A DNA stretch of 64,000 bases from RGIG3528 sp045616485 (GCA_045616485.1 JAZLGU010000085.1:1-64000), one strand, 5' to 3'. Counted from the first letter of the stretch, positions 49,575 through 59,471 are shown. The notes: generated by a model not told the origin, from the letters alone. A program made the numbers and translations.

Positions 49575-51341
49575 ATGAACGATTACAGGACATTCAAGAG
49601 ACAGGTATATATGGACGCTTCTTTTTCCGAGGAAGGGTTGTCTGATATCTATTTATATACAATCGATTATAAAACAGACAAAAGCTTTCGTACCGATGAG
49701 ATAAAGTATGTCGTTCCCACAGAGGTGACTCCTAAGGAGGGGGCCGAAGAAGAGGCCACCGATATTCGTCTGGAATTTCTGGATAAGATAGCTGCTCTGG
49801 TTAAAAGTGATGTGCCGACGCAGTATTATGCACTGGATGCAGAGAGCCTGATGGCCGAGCTTATCGAGCCTATGAAGGTGGACATCCCCAAGGCCAAAAG
49901 GGTATTTAATGATCTGGCAGACAAGTGCCTGGATTCCGAGTGGCTTCATGACTTCTTAGCCATGAGCCGCGTCATTCCCATGACCGAGTATGATGAGAAG
50001 CCTGAGATGAGTGCTGAGCTTAGACGACGCATGAAGGAAAAGTTCCATGAGCACAATGCAGATATTAAAAAGGTTCGCTCTCAGCATATATATGTAAGCT
50101 ATACCAAGGAGGACAGTTCACCTGTTCTTTATCTCAAGGTGTTTGATAAAAACGATACTACTTTAGGTGAGTATAAGCTTCATGGCAAGATTACCGATGA
50201 TGTTATGGTGGCCAAGGTAGCAGATATCATTAAGAGTTTTCCTGATGCAGACGTGCTGGCAGATCGCACCAGTATCAGAATTTACAGATTTTTCCGAAAA
50301 GCTGTCAGGATGGAGCACCTGGAAAATGGACTGGTTTACTCAGTGGCCTCCATGCTTCACGCAGTAGGAAAAGATGACGTAAGACCTGATGCTGCAGCAT
50401 GGAAGGATTATTTGGAAGCGGCTTCTGATCTTAGGTTTGACAGAATTTCAGATGATAATGTCTACGGATTCCATGTACTTCGTATCCCTGTAGAGGTATC
50501 CGGCAAAAGAGCATGGACTAAGAATTTTAAGAAAAATACCATGTGGAAGCCTGCAAGCCCTTACGAGTATTACCTCATGGGCGGCGAAGATAAGGTGATA
50601 AATGATCCCAAAAAGGGAGAGCCCAAAGAAATTATGGGCAAGCTTGTGATAAAGAAGGACAGAGAGTGTTATATCCTCAAGCTTACCAGAGTGTCTATCA
50701 GGCAGTGGGCAGGTGATTTTGCGGTTATCACCCTGGTGGCAGAAAACAGATTTTATCCGGGAGAGCGTGATAAGGCTCGTATCAATCAGCTGGCATCATC
50801 ATTATGGATTCGAAGCAATATGAAGGAAGATTTGCCTGAGGCTATTACAGTACAGGTGAAGAATCCTTATGAAAAAACATACTCCTTATCTGCTATGACC
50901 AGACAGGAAGCAGGAGAAGAGCCATGGATTGGGCTTTTACTGACTATAGGCAGAAAAAGCAGGAATCAGGGTGGCGACAGATTTGCAGTTACCAGCCTTT
51001 CTGAAAAAATGTATGTTTACGATGTGGAAGAGCAGGAGTCTGTAGCTGTAGAGGAGGCTGTTAATGCAGCTCTTATAAGGCATGAATATGTATTAAGCCT
51101 GGAAAAGAGGCTGGCAGATTGTCTTGAGCCTTTGGATGGCTGTACTTTCTCTGATATTACCAAGGGACAGAGAAGAGAAATAAGAAGTATATCCAGAGAG
51201 TATGCGTGCATAGCCGCAGCACTTACATATAAACAGGAGAGAGGGGAAGCGAAGGCAAGCTTCAGGAATGCACAGACCATAATTGGGACAAAGTCTGTGG
51301 AGGAAAGACTGGAGAAAAAGCTGGAGCTCCTTTATGAATAA
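49575..51341 (+). CDS. Conserved hypothetical protein, 588 residues
   Basis: Soluble, charged, no signal or membrane helix. Residues 1-60 form a beta-rich head (YRTFKRQVYMDASFSEEGLSDIYLYTIDYKTDKS); a helical middle, then beta-rich segments (YSVASMLHAVGKDD, WTKNFKKNTMWKPASPYEYYLMGG), and a helical C-terminal third that ends with a coiled coil. It has a good promoter and AGGAG site and precedes rex by 22 bp, so the two may be cotranscribed. I do not recognise a function. Confidence 0.65.
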   Translation: MNDYRTFKRQVYMDASFSEEGLSDIYLYTIDYKTDKSFRTDEIKYVVPTEVTPKEGAEEEATDIRLEFLDKIAALVKSDVPTQYYALDAESLMAELIEPMKVDIPKAKRVFNDLADKCLDSEWLHDFLAMSRVIPMTEYDEKPEMSAELRRRMKEKFHEHNADIKKVRSQHIYVSYTKEDSSPVLYLKVFDKNDTTLGEYKLHGKITDDVMVAKVADIIKSFPDADVLADRTSIRIYRFFRKAVRMEHLENGLVYSVASMLHAVGKDDVRPDAAAWKDYLEAASDLRFDRISDDNVYGFHVLRIPVEVSGKRAWTKNFKKNTMWKPASPYEYYLMGGEDKVINDPKKGEPKEIMGKLVIKKDRECYILKLTRVSIRQWAGDFAVITLVAENRFYPGERDKARINQLASSLWIRSNMKEDLPEAITVQVKNPYEKTYSLSAMTRQEAGEEPWIGLLLTIGRKSRNQGGDRFAVTSLSEKMYVYDVEEQESVAVEEAVNAALIRHEYVLSLEKRLADCLEPLDGCTFSDITKGQRREIRSISREYACIAAALTYKQERGEAKASFRNAQTIIGTKSVEERLEKKLELLYE

Positions 51342-51363
51342 TATAATTTACAAGGGGTAGGAT

Positions 51364-51996
51364 ATGTACACACAGGAAATTTCAATTGCAGTAATCAGAA
51401 GACTGCCACGCTACTACAGATATTTGGGCGAATTATTAAATCACGGAGTAGAGCGTATTTCATCCAAAGAACTTTCCGAAAAAATGGGAGTTACGGCATC
51501 GCAGATCAGACAGGATCTTAATAATTTCGGCGGTTTTGGACAGCAGGGCTACGGCTATAACGTAGAGTATTTGTATACTGAAATTGGTAAAATTCTGGGA
51601 GTGGATACACCCAATCCCATGATTATAGTGGGTGCAGGTAATCTGGGACAGGCTATTGCCAATTATGGCGATTTCGGCAGACGTGGATTTGATATAAAGG
51701 CTCTTTTTGATATAGATCCAAAGCTTACGGGAAAAAAGGTCAATGGATTGCAGATACTGCATGCCAGTGAGCTGGAGAGCTTTATCAAGGCAAATGACAT
51801 AAGTATAGCGGCTATTACTCTTCCCAAGGAGGCAGCACCGGAAGTAGCTGCCAATCTGGTGAAATGGGGAATAAAAGCCATTTGGAACTTTGCACCAACA
51901 GATCTTTCACTTCCTGAGTCAGTGGTTCAGGAAAATGTACATTTGACGGAAAGCTTAATGAGATTATCGTTCAAGCTGAAGGCAAAGAATGAATAG
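51364..51996 (+). CDS. rex: Redox-sensing transcriptional repressor Rex
   Basis: 210 residues. The winged-helix domain (about 1-80: AVIRRLPRYYRYLGELLNHGVERISSKELSEKMGVTASQIRQDLNNFG) is followed by a Rossmann NAD(H)-binding domain with VGAGNLGQAIANY near 88-100, and the domain-swap helix near the end (ESLMRLSFKLK). Rex senses NADH/NAD+ and represses fermentation genes. No Rex box (TTGTTAA-type dyad) was seen nearby. Confidence 0.93.
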   Translation: MYTQEISIAVIRRLPRYYRYLGELLNHGVERISSKELSEKMGVTASQIRQDLNNFGGFGQQGYGYNVEYLYTEIGKILGVDTPNPMIIVGAGNLGQAIANYGDFGRRGFDIKALFDIDPKLTGKKVNGLQILHASELESFIKANDISIAAITLPKEAAPEVAANLVKWGIKAIWNFAPTDLSLPESVVQENVHLTESLMRLSFKLKAKNE

Positions 51997-52226
51997 TGGT
52001 TCCACAAAAGGAGAAAAGTGGCAAAGGAGATGACAAGGATAGGGCAAGGACGCTAAGCCATAATAATTCATGCTACGCATGAAGGCTTAGCTTTTCAAAC
52101 TCCTTCGGAGTTCTCCATTTGTTCCACTTCGTTCCACAAAAGGAGATAATAGGACACGCTTTCTAACGAAAGCTAATTATAGTACTCGCCGTACAGGCCT
52201 CCATTGCCTGCGGCAAAGGAGAAAAA
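51997..52226 (+). other. Hairpin-rich rex-nnrD intergenic region
   Basis: Contains, in order: a long hairpin GCTAAGCC...TTCATGC-TAC-GCATGAA...GGCTTAGC (52052-52091) followed by TTTTC (probable rex terminator); a cUUCGg hairpin AACTCC-TTCG-GGAGTT type (52098-52112); the word GTTCCACAAAAGGAG twice (52004 and 52131); and a two-hairpin structured repeat copy B (52151-52215) related to 35226-35300, ending directly before the ribosome site AAAGGAG. Confidence 0.6.
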
Positions 52227-53783
52227 ATGAAATACGCGCTTAACGGTGAACAGACCAGAGAGATAGATAGAGTTACTATTGAAAAAATTGGTATTCCCGG
52301 CATGGTCCTTATGGAAAAGGCAGCCATGGGCGTTTCATATGCAATCGAGCAATTGTATCCTGTGACCGGCAGGATTATAGCAGTGTGTGGCTACGGCAAC
52401 AATGGTGGTGATGCTGTAGCTGCCGCCAGAATATTAAAGGCAGCAGGTTATTCTGTGTGCCTTTATTTTGTTGGTGATGCAAAAAAGATTACAAAAGAAA
52501 CCAGATTGCAGAAGAAAATTGCCAGAAACTGCGGGATTAAGACCGTAAAGAAGGTGGACTACAATAAGTACGACCTGATAATAGACGGTATTTTCGGTAC
52601 GGGGCTTTCCAGAGTCATTACCGGGGACATGTATAAGGAAATCGAAAAAATAAATGCTTCCAAAAAACAGGTGGTGGCCGTGGATATTCCATCGGGAGTC
52701 AACTCTGCTGACGGTCAGATACTGGGCATAGCCGTACAGGCCAATGTGACAGTGACATTCGGAACTGTCAAGGTGGGCTGCCTTTTGTATCCCGGGGCAG
52801 AGTATTCGGGTAAGATTATTCACTGGAATATCGGCACAGAGCTTTCATCACTTTCAGAGTCACCCAAATGCTTTTATTTTGATGAGCCGGCAAGTGTTCT
52901 TATGCCACAGCGTAAGGCTGACTCCAATAAGGGAACATATGGCAAGGTTCTTTGCATAGCCGGCAGCAAAAATATGAGCGGGGCGGCGTATTTTGCAGCA
53001 GGGGCAGCATACAGAACAGGGGCAGGACTGGTGAGAGTAGTTACTACCGAAGACAATAGGGAAGTATTGCAAAAACAGCTGCCGGAAGCTGTTCTTACAA
53101 CATATAAGATAGATGAGGATGGCAGGATATCGCCGGATGATATTGATATTATTAAGGAAGCAGTGAACTGGGCTTCGGTTATTATTATAGGACCGGGGCT
53201 GGGGATGAGTACTGCGGCAGCGGCCATTTTGAACTATGTTATCGGTAATGTCAAGGTGCCGCTTATTGTGGATGCCGACGGTATAAACATTTTAGCAAGA
53301 TTACTGGATGAAAAATGCGGAGAAAAAGCAGAGCTGTCAGAAAGAATGAAGGTGCTTTCAGAGCTCCTTCCGGCAGGTACTGTACTTACCCCTCATAAAA
53401 AAGAATTATCCAGACTTACCGGTATTTCCATGGGCGAACTGTCAACCGGTATGATTCGCGTGACAGCCGATTGCACTAAAAATAATGACCTTGTATTCGT
53501 AAAAAAAGATGTGCGCACCATAGTTTCTTTTGGTGAATCCAATTACATAAATGTTACCGGAAACGACGGGATGGCTACGGCAGGCTCAGGGGATGTGCTG
53601 GGTGGCATTATCGCCGGCATAATTGCCCAGGGAGAACTGCCACGATCAGCCGCCATGACCGGTGTCTATGTTCACGGCTGCGCGGGAGATGTAGCCGCGG
53701 CGCGCCTGGGTACCAGATCAATGCTGGCTTCGGATATTATGGAAGCAATTCCATCAGTAGTGGAGCTGAATAGTGTTAAATAG
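52227..53783 (+). CDS. nnrD: Bifunctional NAD(P)H-hydrate epimerase / ADP-dependent dehydratase
   Basis: Repairs hydrated NAD(P)H. 518 residues: the N-terminal YjeF_N epimerase (about 1-215, with VCGYGNNGGDAVAAARIL and DGIFGTGLSR) and the C-terminal kinase-fold dehydratase (about 225-515, with GTYGKVLCIAGS, GPGLG, DADGIN, TPHKKELSRL and NDGMATAGSGDVLGG). Both active regions look intact. A small helical insert occurs near 372-385. Follows rex; redox upkeep is a fitting neighbour but linkage is not shown. Confidence 0.92.
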   Translation: MKYALNGEQTREIDRVTIEKIGIPGMVLMEKAAMGVSYAIEQLYPVTGRIIAVCGYGNNGGDAVAAARILKAAGYSVCLYFVGDAKKITKETRLQKKIARNCGIKTVKKVDYNKYDLIIDGIFGTGLSRVITGDMYKEIEKINASKKQVVAVDIPSGVNSADGQILGIAVQANVTVTFGTVKVGCLLYPGAEYSGKIIHWNIGTELSSLSESPKCFYFDEPASVLMPQRKADSNKGTYGKVLCIAGSKNMSGAAYFAAGAAYRTGAGLVRVVTTEDNREVLQKQLPEAVLTTYKIDEDGRISPDDIDIIKEAVNWASVIIIGPGLGMSTAAAAILNYVIGNVKVPLIVDADGINILARLLDEKCGEKAELSERMKVLSELLPAGTVLTPHKKELSRLTGISMGELSTGMIRVTADCTKNNDLVFVKKDVRTIVSFGESNYINVTGNDGMATAGSGDVLGGIIAGIIAQGELPRSAAMTGVYVHGCAGDVAAARLGTRSMLASDIMEAIPSVVELNSVK

Positions 53784-53827
53784 TAACATTATGTAATACA
53801 TGCGTGCATATGCGTGCATATGTCGGC

Positions 53828-54060
53828 TGAAGTGAAAAGTTTATTTCCAATTTGAAACAGTGCTATTTTTCCAAACTTAAGTAATGCCGCTCCACATTAT
53901 TATTAACTGCCTAACTGCAATCCTTGCGATTGCAGTTTTTTTATTTGATATGATCCCGAAATGGATGTAGGACTAATTGCAACTTTTATGAAGTAGAAAT
54001 ATCTGTAAGACTAACGTCTACTTTAACGCCTTCGAGGTAGAAATAGACTTTTCACTTCAG
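53828..54060. repeat. Inverted repeat pair flanking a terminator
   Basis: TGAAGTGAAAAGT(T)TATTTC at 53828-53847 is repeated inverted (one mismatch) at 54041-54060. The outer word GCGTGCATATGTCGG occurs directly at 53811 and 54061. GTAGAAATA words recur inside. No ORF; MITE-like or regulatory. Confidence 0.55.
53913..53943 (+). terminator. Intrinsic terminator
   Basis: A 10-bp stem AACTGCAATC with GATTGCAGTT, loop CTTGC, followed by seven or more T. It ends nnrD transcription. Confidence 0.85.
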
Positions 54061-54208
54061 GCGTGCATATGTCGGAATAGATTAATAAAAAAGTATTGCG
54101 CCCCCCGAAAAAGTGTGGTATGATACGCATTCCGCGGAAAAAATCAAAGTTTTATTACTTTCGTTTTCAAAAGGGGTTAAAGAATGGAAGTATAGAAAGG
54201 ACATTTTA

Positions 54209-55357
54209 ATGAAAAGATACATTAGGGGGATTGCATTTGTGATAATCTTTACGTTGATGATTTGCTATATTCCTCAAACAAACGTAAAAGCAGAACGTGA
54301 CTTTTTTGAGGGTATTGGAGAATGGCCAATAAAAACAACGCCGTACAGTTATATTGAAGACAAAAATAAATCTAATGGATATATTGAGCCTTCAAATAAT
54401 CAATTTAAGTCTGCGGCCAAGAAAAAGTATTCATCAGAATGGAATATTATATCTGCCGATATTACAGCTCCTTACGAAACACATATATATCATTTTGAAG
54501 CGCCTAAATCAGGATATTACACTGCTTTAACTCAGGGTAATCTTGATACGGTAGGTGCTATTTATGAACATCAAAATGTATTAATGTTTACAAAAAACTA
54601 TGATAAAGTAGCGTATGACGATGACAATACTATTCATATAGGAAACCGTAAGAATTGTTCAATGACAATAAAGATGGACAAGGGCGAGGACTACTACATC
54701 GTAATCAGGGCCTGGAGCGGCAATACCGGAAACTATAAGCTGATTATAGGACCTAATCTTGATTTTAATGACAATTCTGACGAGGGTGGAGTATGGTCAT
54801 ATATTGATCATTATAACGATCCAATTACAGACAGGAGAGGAATTAAATATTACCTAAACCAAGCAACTTTTTTAACAGAAGAACTTACGCTTGCTGAATA
54901 TTTATCACTAAACAATAATTTTCATGTAATGGTCAATGGCGTAAATTACAATGCAAAATCATTAAGTAACGTATCAAAAAACAAAGGAAATGATGTGGCA
55001 GTGTCAATTGCTGAAATAATGATTTCAGAATGTATTTCGTCTTTATCAGCATCAGTTGCTCCTGGATTATTGTTTGCTGCAGCATCAGTACTTGTGGATT
55101 TTGTCAGTAACAATAGTTCAGTAGATATGAGAGACTACATAGCAGATTTATGTGGTATTAGCGGAATGGCGAATGTTGTTGCTGGTAGTGCCCAGGTAAC
55201 GCTGACTTGTAAATACGGATTACGTATAGATCACCATTATAACAAGCCTGGAAGTTCAGCAAGAGGAGTATTTACAACAGAATATTCGGCATGGGATACA
55301 GATACATATATGACAGGGGAAAAACGCCACTATGGAAAATGGAATGAACTTGAGTAA
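54209..55357 (+). CDS. Secreted protein with PPC-like domain
   Basis: 382 residues from ATG 54209 (AGAAAGGA upstream). Sec signal MKRYIRGIAFVIIFTLMICYIP...VKA cut before about residue 29. A beta-sandwich like the pre-peptidase C-terminal type spans about 80-195 (ADITAPYETHIYHFEAPKSGYY to YIVIRAWSGNTGNYKLIIG). A central part follows with an uncharged, Ala/Ser-rich stretch (about 275-300) and a Tyr/His-rich C-terminus. The gene is AT-rich and heads a three-gene set with a small membrane protein and an ABC transporter. Function unknown. Confidence 0.7.
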   Translation: MKRYIRGIAFVIIFTLMICYIPQTNVKAERDFFEGIGEWPIKTTPYSYIEDKNKSNGYIEPSNNQFKSAAKKKYSSEWNIISADITAPYETHIYHFEAPKSGYYTALTQGNLDTVGAIYEHQNVLMFTKNYDKVAYDDDNTIHIGNRKNCSMTIKMDKGEDYYIVIRAWSGNTGNYKLIIGPNLDFNDNSDEGGVWSYIDHYNDPITDRRGIKYYLNQATFLTEELTLAEYLSLNNNFHVMVNGVNYNAKSLSNVSKNKGNDVAVSIAEIMISECISSLSASVAPGLLFAAASVLVDFVSNNSSVDMRDYIADLCGISGMANVVAGSAQVTLTCKYGLRIDHHYNKPGSSARGVFTTEYSAWDTDTYMTGEKRHYGKWNELE

Positions 55358-55817
55358 ACGAAATAAATATTTGATTGCCATTATTTTGGTTGGAATTATA
55401 GCAATAGGAGCAGTTGTTGGTTTTATAATCAAGAAAGATAGAATGCGTCAGAATTCAATTAATCATATCCATAAAATGGAAGCGAATCTAATTGAATGGA
55501 TTTACAGTTTTGGAACAAATACAAATATTAGAGCTATTGAGGCATATGAACTAAATGGGACTTTGTTTTATCATGTTGATTTTAGCGATGAAGAAGTTAT
55601 TGGCATAGATTCAGAGCCTGAATTTTGTGAATTTGACGGAGCGCTGATTTATTACGGTGAATCAAGCCGGCAGTTAATAAATTTCAATTGGTCTGAAAGT
55701 TCCAAGGAATATGAACGGAAATTTTTTGATTGGTATGATGAAGCGGTGCGTGAAGGTGTCTATTATAAGTATAATGATGATGAACTGAATTTACTGATTA
55801 ATGAATACAAGGGTTAA
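55332..55817 (+). CDS. Small membrane-anchored protein
   Basis: 161 residues (ATG 55344 is also possible). One N-terminal helix (about 12-33, YLIAIILVGIIAIGAVVGFII) and an acidic extracellular or cytoplasmic domain of about 125 residues. It overlaps the secreted-protein gene by 26 bases and lies six bases before the ABC transporter gene, so the three are almost certainly one operon. No family recognised. Confidence 0.65.
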   Translation: MENGMNLSKRNKYLIAIILVGIIAIGAVVGFIIKKDRMRQNSINHIHKMEANLIEWIYSFGTNTNIRAIEAYELNGTLFYHVDFSDEEVIGIDSEPEFCEFDGALIYYGESSRQLINFNWSESSKEYERKFFDWYDEAVREGVYYKYNDDELNLLINEYKG

Positions 55818-55823
55818 AAAACA

Positions 55824-58112
55824 GTGATTTCAATATTAAACTTGACAAAAAAATACAGGCAGGGCAGAGAAGAAATAGTGGCCCTGGATAATATTAATCT
55901 GGAACTTCCCAATACGGGAATTGTTGCGCTGTATGGTGAAAACGGCTGTGGTAAAACCACTCTTTTGAATGCTGTGTCATCTTTGGATAATGACTATGAA
56001 GGCGAAATATACATAAATGATTGCGATATTCGGGATATTCCTGATTATTATAGAAGAGAGAAAATCTCCTTTGTTTTTCAGGAAAATGAATTTGTATCAT
56101 ATCTGACCATAGGTGAAAATATAGCAATTGCAGATGATGACGTAATTGATTCCGAAACAATGCTTAAGGAGTATGGGATAGATGACAAGACAAATCTGAG
56201 CTCAGAGTGCCTCTCGGGAGGACAAAAGCAAAGAGCATCACTGGTCAGAGGCCTGTCAAAAAGGTTCAGCATTTTACTTGTGGACGAACCCACCAGCAGC
56301 TTAGATGAGGAAATGGAACGCCGGGTATTTGAGACATTGAAAAAAGAGGCTTCCGATAAACTGATTATTCTGGTATCGCACAATATGACACTTATCAGAA
56401 GCTATGCAGACGTAGTTGTATATTTGAACAACGGTAGGGTCATTTCCTGTGAGACCAATGACGGAGTTTCTGCAAGTCAGGATGGAAATGTGTTTTATAT
56501 CAGCCCGTCAGCTAAAAGTATGGCAGTGGTTGACATTGAGGATGTTAAGGAGCAAATCAAGGAAAAAGGCGAGTCCATCATTCGATTCCATGAAAAAAGT
56601 CCCGAAAAAAAGGCACTCAACTACGACTATGAAAAGCTGGAGCTGGACAATCAGAAAAAGTATCCTTCAGCAGAGTTAAAGAAAACCATAACAAAAAAAT
56701 CCTTGGTGGCCGGTCGTAAAATGAACCTGGTTTGTTTAGCGTTTTTGGCGCTTATGATGACAATTACGGAAATATTTTTGTCATTAGCCTCCTTTGACGT
56801 GGATAGCTTTATGGCTGAAATGCTTCAGAGCAATATCGGCACTTTCAAGATGTTTGAATATAATTATTCAGGCAATGTGAGTGAAAAAGGTAAGCTTTCT
56901 GACTTCGAAAAAATAGTTGGTTATTCCAATGAATTATTAATTAACGTTCACTATCCTTCCGCAAAAGCGACAAAAGAAGGCATCGCTCTGTTTTGGGGGC
57001 TGAATATCTTTTGTGGCCAACCTAAGCTTGTTGCGGGGGTTTATTACCAAAAAGGGGCAGTAGCAATTACTGATTACTCAGCCGATAAAATTTGCAGGGA
57101 ATTTCCTGATGCGTATACTTCCTATCAGGACATTCTGGACAAAGGAATAATGCTTGATAATGGTTTTCTGAATGTATGCGGCATTATCGATACGGATTAT
57201 GAAAAATATTTGGATCAGTTTTCAGCAGGTAATATTGCCATATTTGATGCCACAAATTATTCTGAGCTTCTTCTGGAAAGGGTTTTTGAATGCATTTACG
57301 CACAGGAAGCGTTTCTGAAGATAAATGGCGAAATACCGGGAGTCTTAACTAACAATACGCAGGATCTGGTATTTATCAGGCCGGCTGACGAAAATATACC
57401 GGGAACAATAAAAGATAATCAATGCTATGTAAATAGGACACTGGCAGACAGAATCGAAACTACCGGGTTTAAAATAGGCTTTTTTGGTGACTTTGACGTG
57501 GTTAATGACGTGGAAGATGGCAATGCGTTCAATGTAATGTATGTAAGCCCTGAAGATTTTGAAGCAATAATGAGGGTGGGGTACGGAACGCCTAATACAA
57601 TTAGCATAAGAGACGTAAATCCCCAAATTATGGAGTATTTAAGGAAGGCCGGATTTGTTAACAAATCTCCTATAGGTAAAAGCCTTAACAATATGGTCTT
57701 TATAATCAGCTCATTTTCGTCTACGTTTTTTGTGGGTACTCTGCTTATGGCGATTTTCTGTTTGATAGCCGTTATTTGCAGTATAAAATCAACAGTATCT
57801 GTAGATAAGTCGTATATTGTACTGGCGAGAATGAACGGGATATGCTATGACAGCATTGTAGAAATGGAATTAAGAAAAAGCATACTCCTTTTTAACGGCG
57901 GCACAGTGTTGTCCATAGTGATGTGTGTTCTTTCCAACTTCCTGATCAATCAGGGATTAAGCAGGAAAATTGGCGTTAAGATGCACATAAATATGTGTAT
58001 GCCAACAGCCATTATTTACACATTTATACTTACAGCCGCTATGTTCATTGTATTCTTTACGTTTTATATGATTAAGCTGAAAAAGGCCAATCTGATTACC
58101 ATGTTGAATTAA
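55824..58112 (+). CDS. ABC transporter, ATPase fused to MacB/FtsX-type permease
   Basis: 762 residues, GTG start. The ATPase domain (1-220) has YGENGCGKTT, FVFQENEFVSYLTI, CLSGGQKQRASLVRG and LLVDEPTSSLDE. A charged linker leads to TM1 (about 295-315), a large extracellular domain (about 320-610) and three further helices (about 625-755), the MacB/FtsX plan. Such transporters move peptides or lipoproteins, or respond to cell-wall-active peptides, by mechanotransmission. The operon with a secreted protein suggests that the latter is cargo or partner. Confidence 0.82.
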   Translation: MISILNLTKKYRQGREEIVALDNINLELPNTGIVALYGENGCGKTTLLNAVSSLDNDYEGEIYINDCDIRDIPDYYRREKISFVFQENEFVSYLTIGENIAIADDDVIDSETMLKEYGIDDKTNLSSECLSGGQKQRASLVRGLSKRFSILLVDEPTSSLDEEMERRVFETLKKEASDKLIILVSHNMTLIRSYADVVVYLNNGRVISCETNDGVSASQDGNVFYISPSAKSMAVVDIEDVKEQIKEKGESIIRFHEKSPEKKALNYDYEKLELDNQKKYPSAELKKTITKKSLVAGRKMNLVCLAFLALMMTITEIFLSLASFDVDSFMAEMLQSNIGTFKMFEYNYSGNVSEKGKLSDFEKIVGYSNELLINVHYPSAKATKEGIALFWGLNIFCGQPKLVAGVYYQKGAVAITDYSADKICREFPDAYTSYQDILDKGIMLDNGFLNVCGIIDTDYEKYLDQFSAGNIAIFDATNYSELLLERVFECIYAQEAFLKINGEIPGVLTNNTQDLVFIRPADENIPGTIKDNQCYVNRTLADRIETTGFKIGFFGDFDVVNDVEDGNAFNVMYVSPEDFEAIMRVGYGTPNTISIRDVNPQIMEYLRKAGFVNKSPIGKSLNNMVFIISSFSSTFFVGTLLMAIFCLIAVICSIKSTVSVDKSYIVLARMNGICYDSIVEMELRKSILLFNGGTVLSIVMCVLSNFLINQGLSRKIGVKMHINMCMPTAIIYTFILTAAMFIVFFTFYMIKLKKANLITMLN

Positions 58113-58174
58113 ATGAGTTAATTGCGGTCTGTTTACCGTGGCAAAGCCATTATTATATGGCACATGCCATTGTA

Positions 58175-58203
58175 TAGACAAATAGCGGGATTGGGTGTAT
58201 AAT
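58175..58203 (+). promoter_or_regulatory. Promoter of alr
   Basis: TAGACA (58175-58180), 17 bases, TATAAT (58198-58203). Strong match. The predicted start falls inside the hairpin that follows directly. Confidence 0.7.
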
Positions 58204-58241
58204 AACTGATTAAGCACGGCGACGTGCTTGATCAGTTTATT
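58204..58241 (+). terminator. Terminator-like hairpin at the start of the alr message
   Basis: A 15-bp stem (58204-58218 with 58223-58237, one G-T pair) with a GCGA tetraloop, followed by TTTATTTT. It can end read-through from the ABC gene. It lies just downstream of the alr -10 box and 17 bases before ATG 58258, so it may also attenuate alr. Confidence 0.7.
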
Positions 58242-58257
58242 TTATGGAAGATTTATC

Positions 58258-59436
58258 ATGAATATTGGATATTTAAGGGTTCAGGCCAATATAAACCTGG
58301 ACGCTATCAGACAAAATATAAAAAACGGAAAAAAACTTTTGGCTCCCGGGACCAAGATGATGGCGGTAGTCAAGGCTAATGCTTACGGCCATGGTGCAGT
58401 ACAGGTGGCAAAAGCCGTATATGACCTGGTAGATGGCTATGCGGTAGCTATAGCAGAGGAAGGCAGAGAGTTGAGGCAGGCAGGGATTGACAAGCCTATC
58501 CTGATACTGGGGCCTACTGCACCGGAGACAGCCGAGATTGCTATTCAGTATGATATCGCTATGGCTGTTTTTGACAGTGAGGTGGCCACACGGTATGATG
58601 AGATTGCCGAAAGACTTGGGAAAATCTGTAAAGTTCATATTAAGCTGGATACCGGTATGAGCCGTATAGGCTATTTGTGTACAGAGGACTATGAGAAGGA
58701 AGCCAGTCTTCAGGATATTAAAAAGCTGGCAGCCCTTCCTCATGTTGAAATAGAGGGGATGTTTACCCATTTTTCCAAGGCTGATGAAGCCGATAAGTCT
58801 TTTGCCAGGGGGCAATTAAAGAAATATCTGGATTTTGCTGAGCTTTTGGAAAGCCAGGGGATTATGATACCTGTAAAGCATGTGTGCAATTCTGCAGGCA
58901 CTATAGATATCCCTGAGGGCGATCTTAATATGGTGCGTTTTGGCATTACCACTTATGGTATGTATCCTACAGATGACGTGGATAAGAGCAGATGTCCGGT
59001 GACACCTGCTATGGAGATAAAGAGCCATGTGGCTTTTATTAAGACCTTGCCTGAGGGCGTAGGCGTGGGCTATTCAGGTACCTGGGTGAGCAAGCGGGAG
59101 ACCAGGCTGGCTACTATTCCCGTGGGCTACGGAGATGGATATCCCAGAGGCCTTTCCAATGCCGGCAGAGTGATTATTAACGGAAAAAGTGCTCCGATTT
59201 GTGGGCGTATCTGCATGGACCAGTTTATGGTGGATGTTACGGATATTACGGATTGCGAGCCGGGTACAGTAGTTACTTTGATGGGAAAAGATGGCGAAGA
59301 GTTTATATCTGCCGAGGAAATAGGCGCCACCGTTGGCAATTCTTTCCACTATGAAGTTGTATGTGATATTGGAAGAAGAGTTCCCAGAGTATACTTTAAA
59401 AATGGGCAGGCGGTAGAAATATCTGACTGCTGGTAA
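58258..59436 (+). CDS. alr: Alanine racemase
   Basis: PLP enzyme that makes D-alanine for peptidoglycan. 392 residues from ATG 58258 (GGAAG upstream). The PLP lysine is in MAVVKANAYGHGA near 38, the substrate region is KLDTGMSRIGY, and the catalytic Tyr on the second domain lies in VGYSGTWVSKRETRLATIPVGYGDGYPRGLS; GRICMDQFMVDVTD follows. All expected residues are present. Confidence 0.95.
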   Translation: MNIGYLRVQANINLDAIRQNIKNGKKLLAPGTKMMAVVKANAYGHGAVQVAKAVYDLVDGYAVAIAEEGRELRQAGIDKPILILGPTAPETAEIAIQYDIAMAVFDSEVATRYDEIAERLGKICKVHIKLDTGMSRIGYLCTEDYEKEASLQDIKKLAALPHVEIEGMFTHFSKADEADKSFARGQLKKYLDFAELLESQGIMIPVKHVCNSAGTIDIPEGDLNMVRFGITTYGMYPTDDVDKSRCPVTPAMEIKSHVAFIKTLPEGVGVGYSGTWVSKRETRLATIPVGYGDGYPRGLSNAGRVIINGKSAPICGRICMDQFMVDVTDITDCEPGTVVTLMGKDGEEFISAEEIGATVGNSFHYEVVCDIGRRVPRVYFKNGQAVEISDCW

Positions 59437-59471
59437 TAATAAAAAATTAAAGAAAGGATACTATAATTCTC

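Noticed and set aside
51364..52226. Rex autoregulatory box near rex
   Set aside because: No TTGTTAA...TTAACAA dyad was found upstream of rex or nnrD; a lone TTGTTAAC near 31965 lacks the second half.
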